Below the pieces are notes generated by a model. The model had not been told where the DNA came from and did no database searches. It saw only the letters and a list, made by a program, of their open reading frames with translations. A program made the position numbers and the translations under genes. Shown in pieces: positions 43,728 to 51,607 of a stretch of DNA of 51,609 bases. Numbering within the stretch: position 1 is the first letter of the stretch; every line of letters begins with the position of its first letter. This stretch comes from CAYLNM01 sp964385045 (lineage in GTDB: Bacteria > Planctomycetota > Phycisphaerae > Phycisphaerales > SM1A02): positions 1 through 51,609 of the forward strand of contig CAYLNM010000015.1 in assembly GCA_964385045.1 (NCBI GenBank), in the 5' to 3' direction.

Positions 43728-44399
43728 ATGAGCGTGGACGAACGACACACCACCCGACCCATCGCGGTCGTGGACGACGAGGACGCGGTTCGGGAGTCGC
43801 TGCGGCGACTGCTCGAGTCCGCCGGGCACGAGGTCCGCGCCTACGACTCGGCCGAGTCGCTGCTCGAGGACGAGGAGGTGGTCGATCTCGCCTGCCTGCT
43901 GCTCGACGTGAGCCTCCCGGGGCTCGACGGTCTCGAGCTGCTCGAGCGCCTGGTCGGCGACCCGGCGGCGGGGGCGACGCCGGTGATCATGATCAGCGGC
44001 CGGGCCGAGGTTCCGGAGGCGGTCGCGGCGATGAAGGCGGGGGCGAGCGAGTTCCTCGTGAAGCCGCTGGTCTCCGACGACGTGCTCACCGCGGTCGACC
44101 GCGGCCTCGCCGAGCACCGGCGACGCAGCGTGCAGAGCCGCCAGGAGCAGGCGGCCCGTCGCCGGGTCGAGAGCCTGACCCGTCGCGAGACCGAGGTGCT
44201 GCGGCTGATCGTGGCCGGACGCCTCAACAAGCAGATGGCGGTCGAGCTCGGCATCAGCCAGAAGACGGTCGAGTTCCACCGGGCGCGGGTGATGCGGAAG
44301 CTCGACGTGACCTGCATGGCCGAGCTCATGCGGGTGGCCTTCCTCGGCGGGGTCCGCGACCTCTACCAGCCGCCCGCCGCGGTGCCCGTCGAGGCCTGA
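43728..44399 (+). CDS. FixJ/NarL-type response regulator (orphan)
   Basis: A 223-residue two-domain regulator. The receiver domain has the acidic pair D16-D17 (AVVDDED), phospho-acceptor D60 (LLLDVSLPG) and K112 (FLVKPL). A LuxR-type HTH lies at about 155-215 (LTRRETEVLRLIVAG, ISQKTVEFHRARVMRKL). This matches the FixJ group, which activates transcription when phosphorylated. No histidine kinase gene is nearby, so the partner is elsewhere. A purine-rich AAAGGGA lies seven bases before the ATG. The 242-base upstream region holds a TAGGCT box at 43661-43666. A hairpin follows the gene at 44475. Confidence 0.88.
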   Translation: MSVDERHTTRPIAVVDDEDAVRESLRRLLESAGHEVRAYDSAESLLEDEEVVDLACLLLDVSLPGLDGLELLERLVGDPAAGATPVIMISGRAEVPEAVAAMKAGASEFLVKPLVSDDVLTAVDRGLAEHRRRSVQSRQEQAARRRVESLTRRETEVLRLIVAGRLNKQMAVELGISQKTVEFHRARVMRKLDVTCMAELMRVAFLGGVRDLYQPPAAVPVEA

Positions 44400-44844
44400 T
44401 CGCCACCGAGGCGAGCCGTCGCGCCGGCCGCGTCCCGGCCCGCCGACGACGACCCAGTCCGTCCAGCCGCCGCTCGGCGCCCGTTCCGCGGGCGCCGGGC
44501 GGCGGCGGTCGTTCGGGGCCGCGCCAACCCCGCGGCGACGAAGCGCGGAGTCCGGCGTCCGACGCCGAGGCGGGCCGCGGGCCGCCGTCGCCGGCTCGCG
44601 CGGAGCCGCCGATCTCGGCCGGCCGCGAGCCCTCGGACGTTCCCGAAGCGGCCGCGTGCCGCGCGACCACCGGCCCGGTGCGGACGAATTCGCGCTCGCC
44701 GGGTGAATCGCACCGTGCAGACCGGTCGAAGCCTGCGGTGACGGGTGACCGAGGATCGCCGGGCGCGTGGGCCCGAGACCGGCCTCGCCCCGCCGGCACC
44801 GCTTCCCGCTCTTCACACGACGACCACGCTTGACGGAGTTCCCC
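44400..44844. other. Intergenic region, no gene seen
   Basis: This 445-base stretch holds the hairpin at 44475-44497. No convincing -10 box is visible before the DUF4397 gene; TTGACG at 44830-44835 is too close to the start to be its -35 element. Open frames here lack coding character. Confidence 0.4.
44475..44497 (+). terminator. GC hairpin after the response regulator
   Basis: CGGCGCCCG (44475-44483) pairs perfectly with CGGGCGCCG (44489-44497) around loop TTCCG. No T-tract. Placement 75 bases past the stop fits a terminator. Confidence 0.5.
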
Positions 44845-46833
44845 ATGCACCGCACGACGAGGTCCATCCTCGTCGGGACGGCGATCAGTGCGCTCGCCGC
44901 CCCGGCTCTCGCGACCGACCCCGCCGAGGTTCGCGTCATCCACGCCTCGCCCGACGCCCCCGCGGTGGACGTCCGGGTCGACGGCACGCTCGCGTTCCCG
45001 AACCTGGCCTTCACCGGCGTCACCGAGTATGCCGAGCTCCTGCCCGACACGTACGACGTCACCGTGACGCCGGCCGGCGCCGAGTCGCCGGTCGTCATCG
45101 ACGCCCCGCTCACCCTCGAGGACGGCACCTCGTACACGGTCCTCGCGATCGACCGGCTCGAGTCCATCGAGCCGCTGGTCCTCGAGGACCTGCGGGATCC
45201 GGATCCCGAGATCCCGGCGATCCGATTCGTGCACGCCTCGCCGAACGCCCCGGCGGTCGACATCGCCATCGCGGGCAGCGTCCCCCTCGCACTCGGCGAG
45301 CTCGAGTTCCGCGACGCCACGGGCTATCTCTCCCTGCCCCCGGGCACCTACGACCTCGAGGTCCGCCTCGCGGGCACCAGCACCGTCGTGCTCCCGATCG
45401 ACGACGTCACGATCACGGGCGGCCGCACCTACACCGCCGCCGTGGTCGGTCTCGTCAACGAGGAGCCGTCGCTCTCGGCCCTCATCGCGGTCGACGCCGC
45501 CGACTCCTTCGACGTGTCGGTCGTGCACGCCTCGCCCGACGCCCCGGCGGTGGACGTCCTCGTCGACGACGCCCCGGCCTTCACCGGCGTCGGGTTCACC
45601 GAGGACGCCGGGCCCGCGACGCTGCCCGCGGACACCTACAACCTCAAGGTCGTGCCCGCCGGCGCGAGCGAGCCGGTCGTGATCGACGCCGACGTCGCGT
45701 TCGAGCCCAACCGCTCCTACACCGTGGTCGCGGTGGACGAGCTGGCGTCCATCGAGCCGCTCGTGCTCGAGAACGACCTGACGCTCGACGACGAGAACGC
45801 CCGGGTCCGGTTCGCGCACGCCTCGCCGAACACCCCCGCCGTCGACGTCGCGCTCGAGGACGGGCCGGTGATCTTCCCGAACGCGTCCTTCACCGACGTC
45901 ACCGACTACCTCGCCACCCCGGCCGGGGACTACGACCTGGAGGTCCGGCTCGCCGGCACCGACACCGTGGTGCTCGACGTGCCGACGCTCTCGCTCGACG
46001 TGAACACCGTGTACACCGTGTACGCGATGGGCTTCGCGGGCGGCGAGCCGCCGCTGCAGGCGGTGGTGAAGGTCGAGGCCCGCGGCGAGGCCCGGGTCCG
46101 GGCCGTGCACCTCTCGCCCGACGCCCCGAACGTCGACGTCCTCGTGGACGGGGCGGTCGCCTTCGCCGACCTGCCGTTCACCGGCGTGAGCCCCTACGCT
46201 ACGCTGCCCGCCCGCGAGATCGGCGTCGAGGTCGTGCCCGCCGGGGCGAGCGATCCGGTCGTGATCGACGAGACCCTCGAGCTCGAGCCCGGCACCGACT
46301 ACTCGGTCCTCGCCGTCAACGTCCTCGCGGCGATCGACGAGCTCGTCCTGATCGACGACAACACCACCGACCCGCAGGTCGGCCGGGTCCGCTTCGTGCA
46401 CGCGTCGCCGAACGCCCCGCCCGTCGACATCGCCCTCGCGAACGGCGGTCCGGTCCTCTTCGGCAACGTGGCCTTCACGCAGGTCGGCGACTACCTCGAC
46501 GTCGCTCCCGGCACCTACGACCTCGAGGTCCGGCTCGCGGGCACCGACGCCGTGGTGCTCCCGCTGCCCGGCATCGTCGTGCGGCCCAACACCGTGGTCA
46601 CCGCATACGCCGCGGGCCTCGTGGCCGGCGATCCCGGACTGCAGGCGGTCCTCTCCCTCGACGCCGAGGGCTGCACCGGCGACCTCAACGCCGACGGGTC
46701 GGTCGACTTCGCCGACCTCGTCCACCTGCTCGATGCCTTCGGGGCGAGCGGCGACGGCGCCGACCTCGACGGCTCGGGAGCCGTGGACTTCGGCGACCTG
46801 CTGTCCCTGCTCGGGGCGTTCGGCGACTGCTGA
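44845..46833 (+). CDS. Exported DUF4397 hexa-repeat protein with dockerin-like tail
   Basis: A 662-residue exported protein: signal peptide about 1-23, six DUF4397 repeats, then two EF-hand loops (DLNADGSVDFADL and DLDGSGAVDFGDL) ending in a cysteine. The repeats' histidine (H-x-S-P) falls at about residues 33, 130, 228, 325, 422 and 519, a regular spacing of 97-98. Odd and even repeats differ consistently (SPDAP against SPNAP or SPNTP), so the unit of duplication was a pair. DUF4397 proteins are surface or secreted, with immunoglobulin-like folds. The role is likely adhesion or cell-surface display. The ATG has GGAG seven bases upstream. Confidence 0.85.
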   Translation: MHRTTRSILVGTAISALAAPALATDPAEVRVIHASPDAPAVDVRVDGTLAFPNLAFTGVTEYAELLPDTYDVTVTPAGAESPVVIDAPLTLEDGTSYTVLAIDRLESIEPLVLEDLRDPDPEIPAIRFVHASPNAPAVDIAIAGSVPLALGELEFRDATGYLSLPPGTYDLEVRLAGTSTVVLPIDDVTITGGRTYTAAVVGLVNEEPSLSALIAVDAADSFDVSVVHASPDAPAVDVLVDDAPAFTGVGFTEDAGPATLPADTYNLKVVPAGASEPVVIDADVAFEPNRSYTVVAVDELASIEPLVLENDLTLDDENARVRFAHASPNTPAVDVALEDGPVIFPNASFTDVTDYLATPAGDYDLEVRLAGTDTVVLDVPTLSLDVNTVYTVYAMGFAGGEPPLQAVVKVEARGEARVRAVHLSPDAPNVDVLVDGAVAFADLPFTGVSPYATLPAREIGVEVVPAGASDPVVIDETLELEPGTDYSVLAVNVLAAIDELVLIDDNTTDPQVGRVRFVHASPNAPPVDIALANGGPVLFGNVAFTQVGDYLDVAPGTYDLEVRLAGTDAVVLPLPGIVVRPNTVVTAYAAGLVAGDPGLQAVLSLDAEGCTGDLNADGSVDFADLVHLLDAFGASGDGADLDGSGAVDFGDLLSLLGAFGDC

Positions 46834-46861
46834 GTCCCGACCCCCGCGCCGGCACGCATCA

Positions 46862-46899
46862 CGGCGGGACGCCGTCTCGAGGGAGGCGGCGTCCCGTCG
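46862..46899. terminator. Strong bidirectional hairpin terminator
   Basis: A 13-base-pair stem (46862-46874 with 46887-46899, one G-T wobble) around a 12-base loop, between the convergent DUF4397 and PGPG-CTERM genes. It is the longest perfect hairpin I found in the window. Confidence 0.7.
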
Positions 46900-46951
46900 C
46901 GCGCGGAGCCCGGAACGATCGGGGAGGCGGCCGCGGGCCGGCGGCGGCGAC

Positions 46952-47641
46952 TCAGCCGCGCCGGCGCCCGCGGCCGGCGCCGGCGACACCGGCGAGCGCG
47001 AGCACGGCGGCAACGCCGGGCCCGGGGATCACGCCGATCGTGACGAGGTCGACGCCGACGTAGTCGCCGAACGCCGTCAGTCCCCCGTCCTCGACCACGA
47101 TCCGCACCTCGTCGAACCACAGCTCGCTGATCACCCCGAGGAAGCCGGGCCCGAGGCCGTCCGGGCGCGGCAGCACCGCCGTCGTCACGAACGATCCCTC
47201 GCGCCAGAGCTCGAGGTCGATCGTGTCCGAGTCGTCGAAGTCCTGGTAGCCGGAGAGGTCGAAGCCGAAGGCGAAGGACAGTCCCGGCGTCCTGAACTGC
47301 GGCGCGTACGGCCCCTGCCCGAACGAGAAGCCGAGATGCAGCTCGCCGTCGCTCGGCTGCGAGAACACGGACGAGTCGGTCACCGCCGCGACGTACTCGC
47401 CGGAGCTCGCGCCGAGCGAGCGGAGCTCGAGGCCCGAGCCGGCGAAGGTGAAGGGCAGCGGCACCTCCCCGACCGGCTTGTCCTCGAAGCTCTCGAAGAT
47501 CAGCTCGGTCCCCACCCCCGCCACGGACTCGAAGGCCGCGCGATCGGTGAAGGTGGTCACGTCGGACACGCCGGCGCCGGCCGCCGATGCCAGGGCACCG
47601 GTGAGGCCGACCGCGATCCGTGCGGTCGTGCAACGCGTCAT
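46952..47641 (-). CDS. Exported protein with PGPG-CTERM sorting tail
   Basis: A 229-residue exported protein. Signal peptide about 1-24. The body is beta-rich (TFTDRAAFESVAGVG, FGFDLSGYQDFDDSD). The C-terminus has the tripartite sorting tail: PGPG, a hydrophobic helix (VAAVLALAGVAGAG) and basic RGRRRG. This is the planctomycete version of PEP-CTERM, read by an exosortase-type system. The opening of the body resembles PEP-CTERM proteins of the 'fire/DxF' kind, but I cannot name the domain. A good promoter lies upstream, TTGCCG and TAGGCT separated by 16 bases (47726-47753). Confidence 0.75.
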   Translation of the reverse strand: MTRCTTARIAVGLTGALASAAGAGVSDVTTFTDRAAFESVAGVGTELIFESFEDKPVGEVPLPFTFAGSGLELRSLGASSGEYVAAVTDSSVFSQPSDGELHLGFSFGQGPYAPQFRTPGLSFAFGFDLSGYQDFDDSDTIDLELWREGSFVTTAVLPRPDGLGPGFLGVISELWFDEVRIVVEDGGLTAFGDYVGVDLVTIGVIPGPGVAAVLALAGVAGAGRGRRRG

Positions 47642-47725
47642 GAGGTCCTCTCCTCCACCCGGGAAGGTGGCGCCACCGAGCCGGGGCGGCTCGGCGGACC
47701 CGTGCCCCGGGTTCTCTCATGGGTC

Positions 47726-47753
47726 AGCCTAGGTGGTTTGGGCCGGACGGCAA
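47726..47753 (-). promoter_or_regulatory. Sigma-70-like promoter (TTGCCG-16-TAGGCT)
   Basis: Minus-strand -35 TTGCCG (47753-47748) and -10 TAGGCT (47731-47726) separated by 16 bases, 84 bases before the CTERM gene start. It lies in the least GC-rich stretch of this intergenic region. Confidence 0.5.
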
Positions 47754-47842
47754 GCCGGGACCGGGCGGGAGGGGACCCCTCGCGATGGATTCCCGGCTCC
47801 CCGCGGTCGCCATCCGCCCTCGATGCGCAGGATCCGCGTGCG

Positions 47843-48070
47843 TCAGAGGCGGGTCCGCACCCCCATCGCCCGCAGGGCGCACCAGCCGGCCCACCCCTCG
47901 AAGACGCCGAAGAGGCCGGCGGCCAGCATGCCGCCGCCGGCCCACGCCAGCCACGCCGGCCCGACGCCGGCGACGAGGGACAGGAGCAGGAGCACGGCGC
48001 CGAGCACCGCGGTCATGCTGCCGGCGAGGAGGCGGACGGCCTTGCCGCGAGCGTCGATGTTGCACTGCAT
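47843..48070 (-). CDS. DUF2892-like small membrane protein
   Basis: A 75-residue protein starting MQCNIDARGKAVRLLAG, with two membrane helices (about 13-32 and 37-55). It has the C-terminal block GWAGWCALRAMGVRTRL, which matches the DUF2892 pattern (N-x-G/D-x-x-R at the start, GWC-x-L-x-x-x-G at the end). The family is linked to YgaP-type inner-membrane proteins, usually without known role. TATCGT five bases upstream indicates a leaderless transcript; no ribosome site. Confidence 0.65.
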   Translation of the reverse strand: MQCNIDARGKAVRLLAGSMTAVLGAVLLLLSLVAGVGPAWLAWAGGGMLAAGLFGVFEGWAGWCALRAMGVRTRL

Positions 48071-48075
48071 GGACG

Positions 48076-48081
48076 ACGATA
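48076..48081 (-). promoter_or_regulatory. -10 box TATCGT, leaderless start
   Basis: Minus-strand TATCGT ends five bases before the ATG at 48070. One of seven such boxes found at start codons in this window. Confidence 0.45.
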
Positions 48082-48147
48082 GGGGCGGCGGGACGGACGA
48101 GCCGGCGGGGCCGGAGGCCGCGTCCGAGGCCCCCGCGGGGCCGGCGA

Positions 48148-48552
48148 TCACTCGTAGCCGAGGGCGGCGAGGTCGTCCTCGTCGAGGCCGAAGTGGTGGC
48201 CGATCTCGTGCAGCAGCGTGATGCGGATCTCCCGTACGAGGTCGGCGTCGCTGGCCTCGGCCCCGCCCGCCTCGCTCCGGATGCCGGCCCGGAAGAGATG
48301 GATCACCTCCCCCGTCCACGGCTGCTCGACCGACCGCTCGGTGAGCGGCAGTCCCGAGTGCAGCCCGCAGAGCGACTCGGGGTCGTCCTCGAGCCCGAGC
48401 TCCGCGAGGAGCGCGGGCTCCGGCCGGTCGTCGACCACCAGCGGCGCCTCCTCCAGCAGATCGTGCAGCTCGTCCGGCAGCGTCTCGAGGACCGCCTCGA
48501 GCAGTCGGTCGAAGCGCGTGCGCTCCCGGTCGCCGAGCCCGCCCTCCGTCAC
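48148..48552 (-). CDS. Zincin-like metallopeptidase family protein (DUF1025 type)
   Basis: A 134-residue protein. ITLLHEIGHHFGLDEDDL gives the zinc motif HEIGH at about 115-119, with Asp/Glu shortly after. FDRLLEAVLETLPDELHDLLEEAPLVVDD at the start and GEVIHLFRAGI in the middle fit the short zincin-like family found next to housekeeping genes. Size and motif are normal for the family, whose substrate is unknown. The GTG start overlaps the pyrD stop by four bases (GTGA), so it is the second gene of that operon. Confidence 0.8.
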   Translation of the reverse strand: MTEGGLGDRERTRFDRLLEAVLETLPDELHDLLEEAPLVVDDRPEPALLAELGLEDDPESLCGLHSGLPLTERSVEQPWTGEVIHLFRAGIRSEAGGAEASDADLVREIRITLLHEIGHHFGLDEDDLAALGYE

Positions 48553-49472
48553 CGCTCCACGCGCCCCACGAGCTCGGCCACCGACGCGGCCCCCTGCCGC
48601 GCGACCCAGGCCGCGAGCCCGCGCCCGATCCGGCGCGGGGCCCGCGGATCGACGAACAGTGCGGTCCCGATCCCGATCGCGGTCGCCCCGGCGAGGATCA
48701 GCTCCGCCGCGTCCTGCCACCGCATCACGCCGCCGAGGCCGATGATCGGCACGTTCGCGTCACGTGCCACCGCATCGTGGACCTCGTGCACGATCCGCAC
48801 CGCGATCGGATGCAGGGCGGGGCCGCTGAGCCCCCCGCTTCCCCGGCTGAGCCGCGGCTGGCGGGTCTCGACGTCGATCGCCATCGCGGGCATGGTGTTG
48901 ACGAGCGTCAGGGCGTCGGCCCCGGCGTCGATCGCGGCGGCGGCGAGCCCGACGACGTCGGGGGCGTCGGGGGCGAGCTTCACGATCATGGGCGTGGTCG
49001 CCAGGGCCGGCCGCACCGCCCCGAGCAGCTCGCGCATCGCCTCGGCCGAGGCCCCGAAGGCCCGACCGGTGTCGGTGTTGGGGCACGAGAGGTTGAGCTC
49101 GACGAGGTCGATCCGCGACTCGGCGTCGAACGCGGCCGCCACCGAGACGTAGTCGTCCACCGCGTGACCCGCCACCGAGCCGATCACGCGGCAGTCGACG
49201 TCGGCCAGCTTCTCGGCGAGGAATCGCTCGAGTCCGACGTTGGCGAGCCCGATCGCGTTGAGCATGCCCGCGCGGGCGTCGATGATCCGCCAGGGCCGGT
49301 TGCCCTCCCGCGTCTCGGGCGTGATGGACTTGGTCGTGATCGCCCCGAGCCACCGCGGGTCGGTCACGCGGGCGAAGTCGCGCACGTAGCCCGCGGTCCC
49401 GGCGGCGGTGACCAGCGGATTGCGGAGCGTGCGTCCGGCGATCGTCACCGACATGTCCACCGCGGCGGGCAT
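48549..49472 (-). CDS. pyrD: Dihydroorotate dehydrogenase, class 1B catalytic subunit
   Basis: A 307-residue enzyme of pyrimidine synthesis, oxidising dihydroorotate to orotate with FMN. Blocks are LRNPLVTAAGTAGY, ITTKSITPETREGN, LVELNLSCPNTDTG (active-site Cys of class 1), MIVKLAPD, LTLVNTMPAMAID, GGLSGPALHPIA, PIIGLGGVMRWQDA and AGATAIGIGTALF. The size and the Cys fit the NAD-linked class 1B, which needs a PyrK partner; none is in the window. Three starts are possible (49481, 49472, 49454); 49472 is chosen because TACGAT ends seven bases before it. Confidence 0.9.
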   Translation of the reverse strand: MPAAVDMSVTIAGRTLRNPLVTAAGTAGYVRDFARVTDPRWLGAITTKSITPETREGNRPWRIIDARAGMLNAIGLANVGLERFLAEKLADVDCRVIGSVAGHAVDDYVSVAAAFDAESRIDLVELNLSCPNTDTGRAFGASAEAMRELLGAVRPALATTPMIVKLAPDAPDVVGLAAAAIDAGADALTLVNTMPAMAIDVETRQPRLSRGSGGLSGPALHPIAVRIVHEVHDAVARDANVPIIGLGGVMRWQDAAELILAGATAIGIGTALFVDPRAPRRIGRGLAAWVARQGAASVAELVGRVER

Positions 49473-49479
49473 TCCGTCC

Positions 49480-49485
49480 ATCGTA
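49480..49485 (-). promoter_or_regulatory. -10 box TACGAT for pyrD
   Basis: Minus-strand TACGAT ends seven bases before ATG 49472, and overlaps the alternative ATG at 49481. This argues against that upstream start. Confidence 0.4.
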
Positions 49486-49674
49486 CCGATCACGGGTCCT
49501 CCCGGGCGGGGGCGGCGCATCCTCGGACGAGCGCGATCCCGGCCCCTATCATCCGGGCCCTCGCGCCCGCCGCCTCGGCCTCCGCCCGAGCGCCCGCGGG
49601 GCGCGACCGCGATCGCCACCGTGCCGCCGGTCCGCCGCCGGCCGGACTCCCCCCTGCCCCATCGGAGCCCACCC

Positions 49675-50301
49675 ATGACCGCCCTCGAGGAGCGCATCGC
49701 CCAGTTCGAGCACATGGCCGAGGCCGACCCCGAGAACGACATGGCCCACTTCAGCCTCGGCAACGCCTACCTGCAGGCCGGCCGCCACGCCGAGGCCGCC
49801 CGCAGCCTCGAGCGCTGCATCGAGCTGAACCCCGACATGAGCAAGGCCTACCAACTCGCGGGCGACGCCATGATCAAGGCCGGCTGGGAGGACAAGGCGG
49901 TCGCGACCCTCGAGAAGGGCTACGAGACCGCGGCGGCCAAGGGCGACCTGCTGCCCCGCGACGGGATCGCGGAGCTGCTGCAGTCGATCGGCCGCCAGCC
50001 CCCCACCCTCTCCCGGGAGGTCGAGGAGGCGGCGGAGAAGCTGCGCGAGAGCGGGGCCTTCGTCTGCCGCAGCTCCGGCCGGCCCGGCACCCAGCTGCCC
50101 GACGCCCCGCTCCCGGGAGCGGTCGGGGAGTGGATCCACGCCAACATCTCGGCCGAGACCTGGCGGGAGTGGGTGGAGCAGGGCACCAAGGTGATCAACG
50201 AGCTGCGGCTCGACTTCTCGCGCGACGAGGATCAGGCCACCTACGAGCAGCACATGGTCGAGTTCCTCGGCGTGCCGCCGGACGTGGTGGCGAAGGGCTG
50301 A
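49675..50301 (+). CDS. TPR protein fused to a YggX-like iron-trafficking domain
   Basis: A 208-residue cytosolic protein. Residues 1-100 hold tetratricopeptide repeats (HFSLGNAYLQAGRHAEAARSL, AYQLAGDAMIKAGWEDKAV). Residues about 128-205 match the small YggX family: FVCRSSGR with a cysteine near residue 131, PLPGAVGEWIHANISAETW, WVEQGTKVINELRLD, and YEQHMVEFLGVP. YggX protects or repairs iron-sulfur clusters and carries Fe(II); it is normally a free 90-residue protein. The TPR part could bring it to a client. GGAG lies seven bases before the ATG. A TATCAT box at 49547-49552 would give a leader of about 115 bases. Confidence 0.8.
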   Translation: MTALEERIAQFEHMAEADPENDMAHFSLGNAYLQAGRHAEAARSLERCIELNPDMSKAYQLAGDAMIKAGWEDKAVATLEKGYETAAAKGDLLPRDGIAELLQSIGRQPPTLSREVEEAAEKLRESGAFVCRSSGRPGTQLPDAPLPGAVGEWIHANISAETWREWVEQGTKVINELRLDFSRDEDQATYEQHMVEFLGVPPDVVAKG

Positions 50302-50593
50302 GCGGCCGCGGGCGGCGGCCGGGGACGATCGCGGGGGCGGCGGCGAGCCCGTCCCGGATGCCCTCGGCCCGGATCGGGCCGAGCGGCTCGAGCGCGTCGG
50401 GGGGCCGCGCGGCGACGCGCCGAAGCCTCGGCCACCCGCCGTCGAGCGGCTCGACGACGACCGCGGCGACGTCGCGCCCGTCGCGCCGGTCGCGCGGCGA
50501 CTCGAGCATCAGCGGTCCGTCGGCGACGCGAATCGTCGCTCGGTCGCCCCGGCTCGCCGCACCGGCGGCCCGCCCATGCTCACGTCGCCTCAC
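50195..50593 (-). CDS. Doubtful 132-residue hypothetical protein
   Basis: An open frame starting GTG with GGGAGG seven bases upstream, downstream of the DUF58 gene on the same strand. The first 80 residues have some coding character (RATIRVADGPLMLESP, DVAAVVVEPLDGGWPRL). The last 40 are Arg/Pro/Ala-rich and lie antisense to the TPR-YggX gene (107-base overlap), which suggests either an error in the reading frame or a false end. No family recognised. Confidence 0.3.
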   Translation of the reverse strand: MRRREHGRAAGAASRGDRATIRVADGPLMLESPRDRRDGRDVAAVVVEPLDGGWPRLRRVAARPPDALEPLGPIRAEGIRDGLAAAPAIVPGRRPRPLSPSPPRPAARRGTRPCAARRWPDPRRARSRAAAR

Positions 50594-50677
50594 CGGCACC
50601 CCTCCCGGCCGCCGGCAGCGGGTTCGCCGTCGGTGCCCGACCGCGCCGCGTCCGGCCCACCGGCCGACCGTCGCTCG
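50302..50677. other. Intergenic region containing only the doubtful frame
   Basis: Between the TPR-YggX stop and the DUF58 stop. Apart from the doubtful minus-strand frame (50195-50593) I see no gene, clear terminator or RNA. Confidence 0.35.
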
Positions 50678-51607
50678 TCACCGCAGCAGGCCGCGCCCGC
50701 GGAGCGCGTCGAGCAGCAGCGTCTCGAGCGGCGTCGCGGTGTCGATCTTCAGGTGCATGATGTCCCGCCGGACGCAGAACTCGCGGAGTCGGCCGCACCA
50801 CGCATCGAGGTTCCGGCGGTACCGCTCCAGCAGCGCCCCGCTGACCGTGACCTCGGCCGCGTCGTCGTCCTCGACGTCGGTCAGCCGCAGATCGCCGGCG
50901 AGCCCGTGCCGGCCCGGGTCGATCTCCTCGGGGCTGAGCAGCTGCAGGCAGAAGGTGTCGTAGCCGCCGCCGGAGAGGTACCGGAGGCCGTCCTCGTAGC
51001 CCTCCTTCAACATGAAGTCGCTGAGCAGGCAGAGCACGCCGCGCCCCTGCCGCGCGAGGGCGATCGTCTTCATCGCCTGCGTGAAGTCGCCGCGGCCGCG
51101 AGGCTCGAGGCCGAGCAGCCACTCGCCCATCTCGCGGGTGCGGCGGCGGCCGCGGAGGCCGGTGAGCGGCCGCACGCCCCCGCCGTCCCACGCGTAGAGC
51201 GTGACCCGGTTCTGGTTGACGAGCCCGATGTAGCCGAGGGCCATGGCCAGCCGCCGCGCGTAGTCGAACTTGCTCGGATTGCCGAAGTGCATCGACGCGG
51301 TGCAGTCGATCGCGATCACCAGCGAGAGGTCCTCCTCCTCGAGGAACATCTTGAGGAAGAGCTTGTCGAGCCGGGCGTAGACGTTCCAGTCGATGAACCG
51401 CAGGTCGTCGCCGTGGGCGTAGTGCCGGTAGTCGGCGAACTCGACGCTCTGGCCGCGCTTCTTGCTCCGCCGCTCGCCCTGCAGCTTGCCGGCGAAGATC
51501 TTGCGGCTGGTCACGTCCATGCCGTCGAGCTTCGCCATGAGGACGCCGTCGATGAGCTCGTCCACCCGCTGCGGGGGCTTCTCGGTGGGGACGCCGAACT
51601 CGGGCAT
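50678..51607 (-). CDS. DUF58 protein (VWA-like, MoxR-operon type)
   Basis: A 309-residue cytosolic protein whose start lies two bases from the window edge. RSKKRGQSVEFADYRHYAHGDDLRFIDW is the DUF58 signature region, split here as RSKKRGQSVEFADYR and GDDLRFIDWN. A VWA-like domain follows, with metal-site motif DCTASM at about 107 and LSDFM at about 197. DUF58 proteins normally follow a MoxR AAA+ ATPase and precede BatA/BatB-type proteins; the MoxR gene is expected just upstream, outside the window. The start could extend beyond the edge, but length fits the family. Confidence 0.88.
   Translation of the reverse strand: MPEFGVPTEKPPQRVDELIDGVLMAKLDGMDVTSRKIFAGKLQGERRSKKRGQSVEFADYRHYAHGDDLRFIDWNVYARLDKLFLKMFLEEEDLSLVIAIDCTASMHFGNPSKFDYARRLAMALGYIGLVNQNRVTLYAWDGGGVRPLTGLRGRRRTREMGEWLLGLEPRGRGDFTQAMKTIALARQGRGVLCLLSDFMLKEGYEDGLRYLSGGGYDTFCLQLLSPEEIDPGRHGLAGDLRLTDVEDDDAAEVTVSGALLERYRRNLDAWCGRLREFCVRRDIMHLKIDTATPLETLLLDALRGRGLLR

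Noticed and set aside
44400..44844. Long intergenic region considered as a structured RNA
   Set aside because: Only one simple hairpin is evident; no conserved RNA motif could be recognised by eye.
44326..47013. Long minus-strand frame opposite the DUF4397 gene
   Set aside because: Repetitive translation mirrors the DUF4397 repeats in antisense; no ribosome site or domain.
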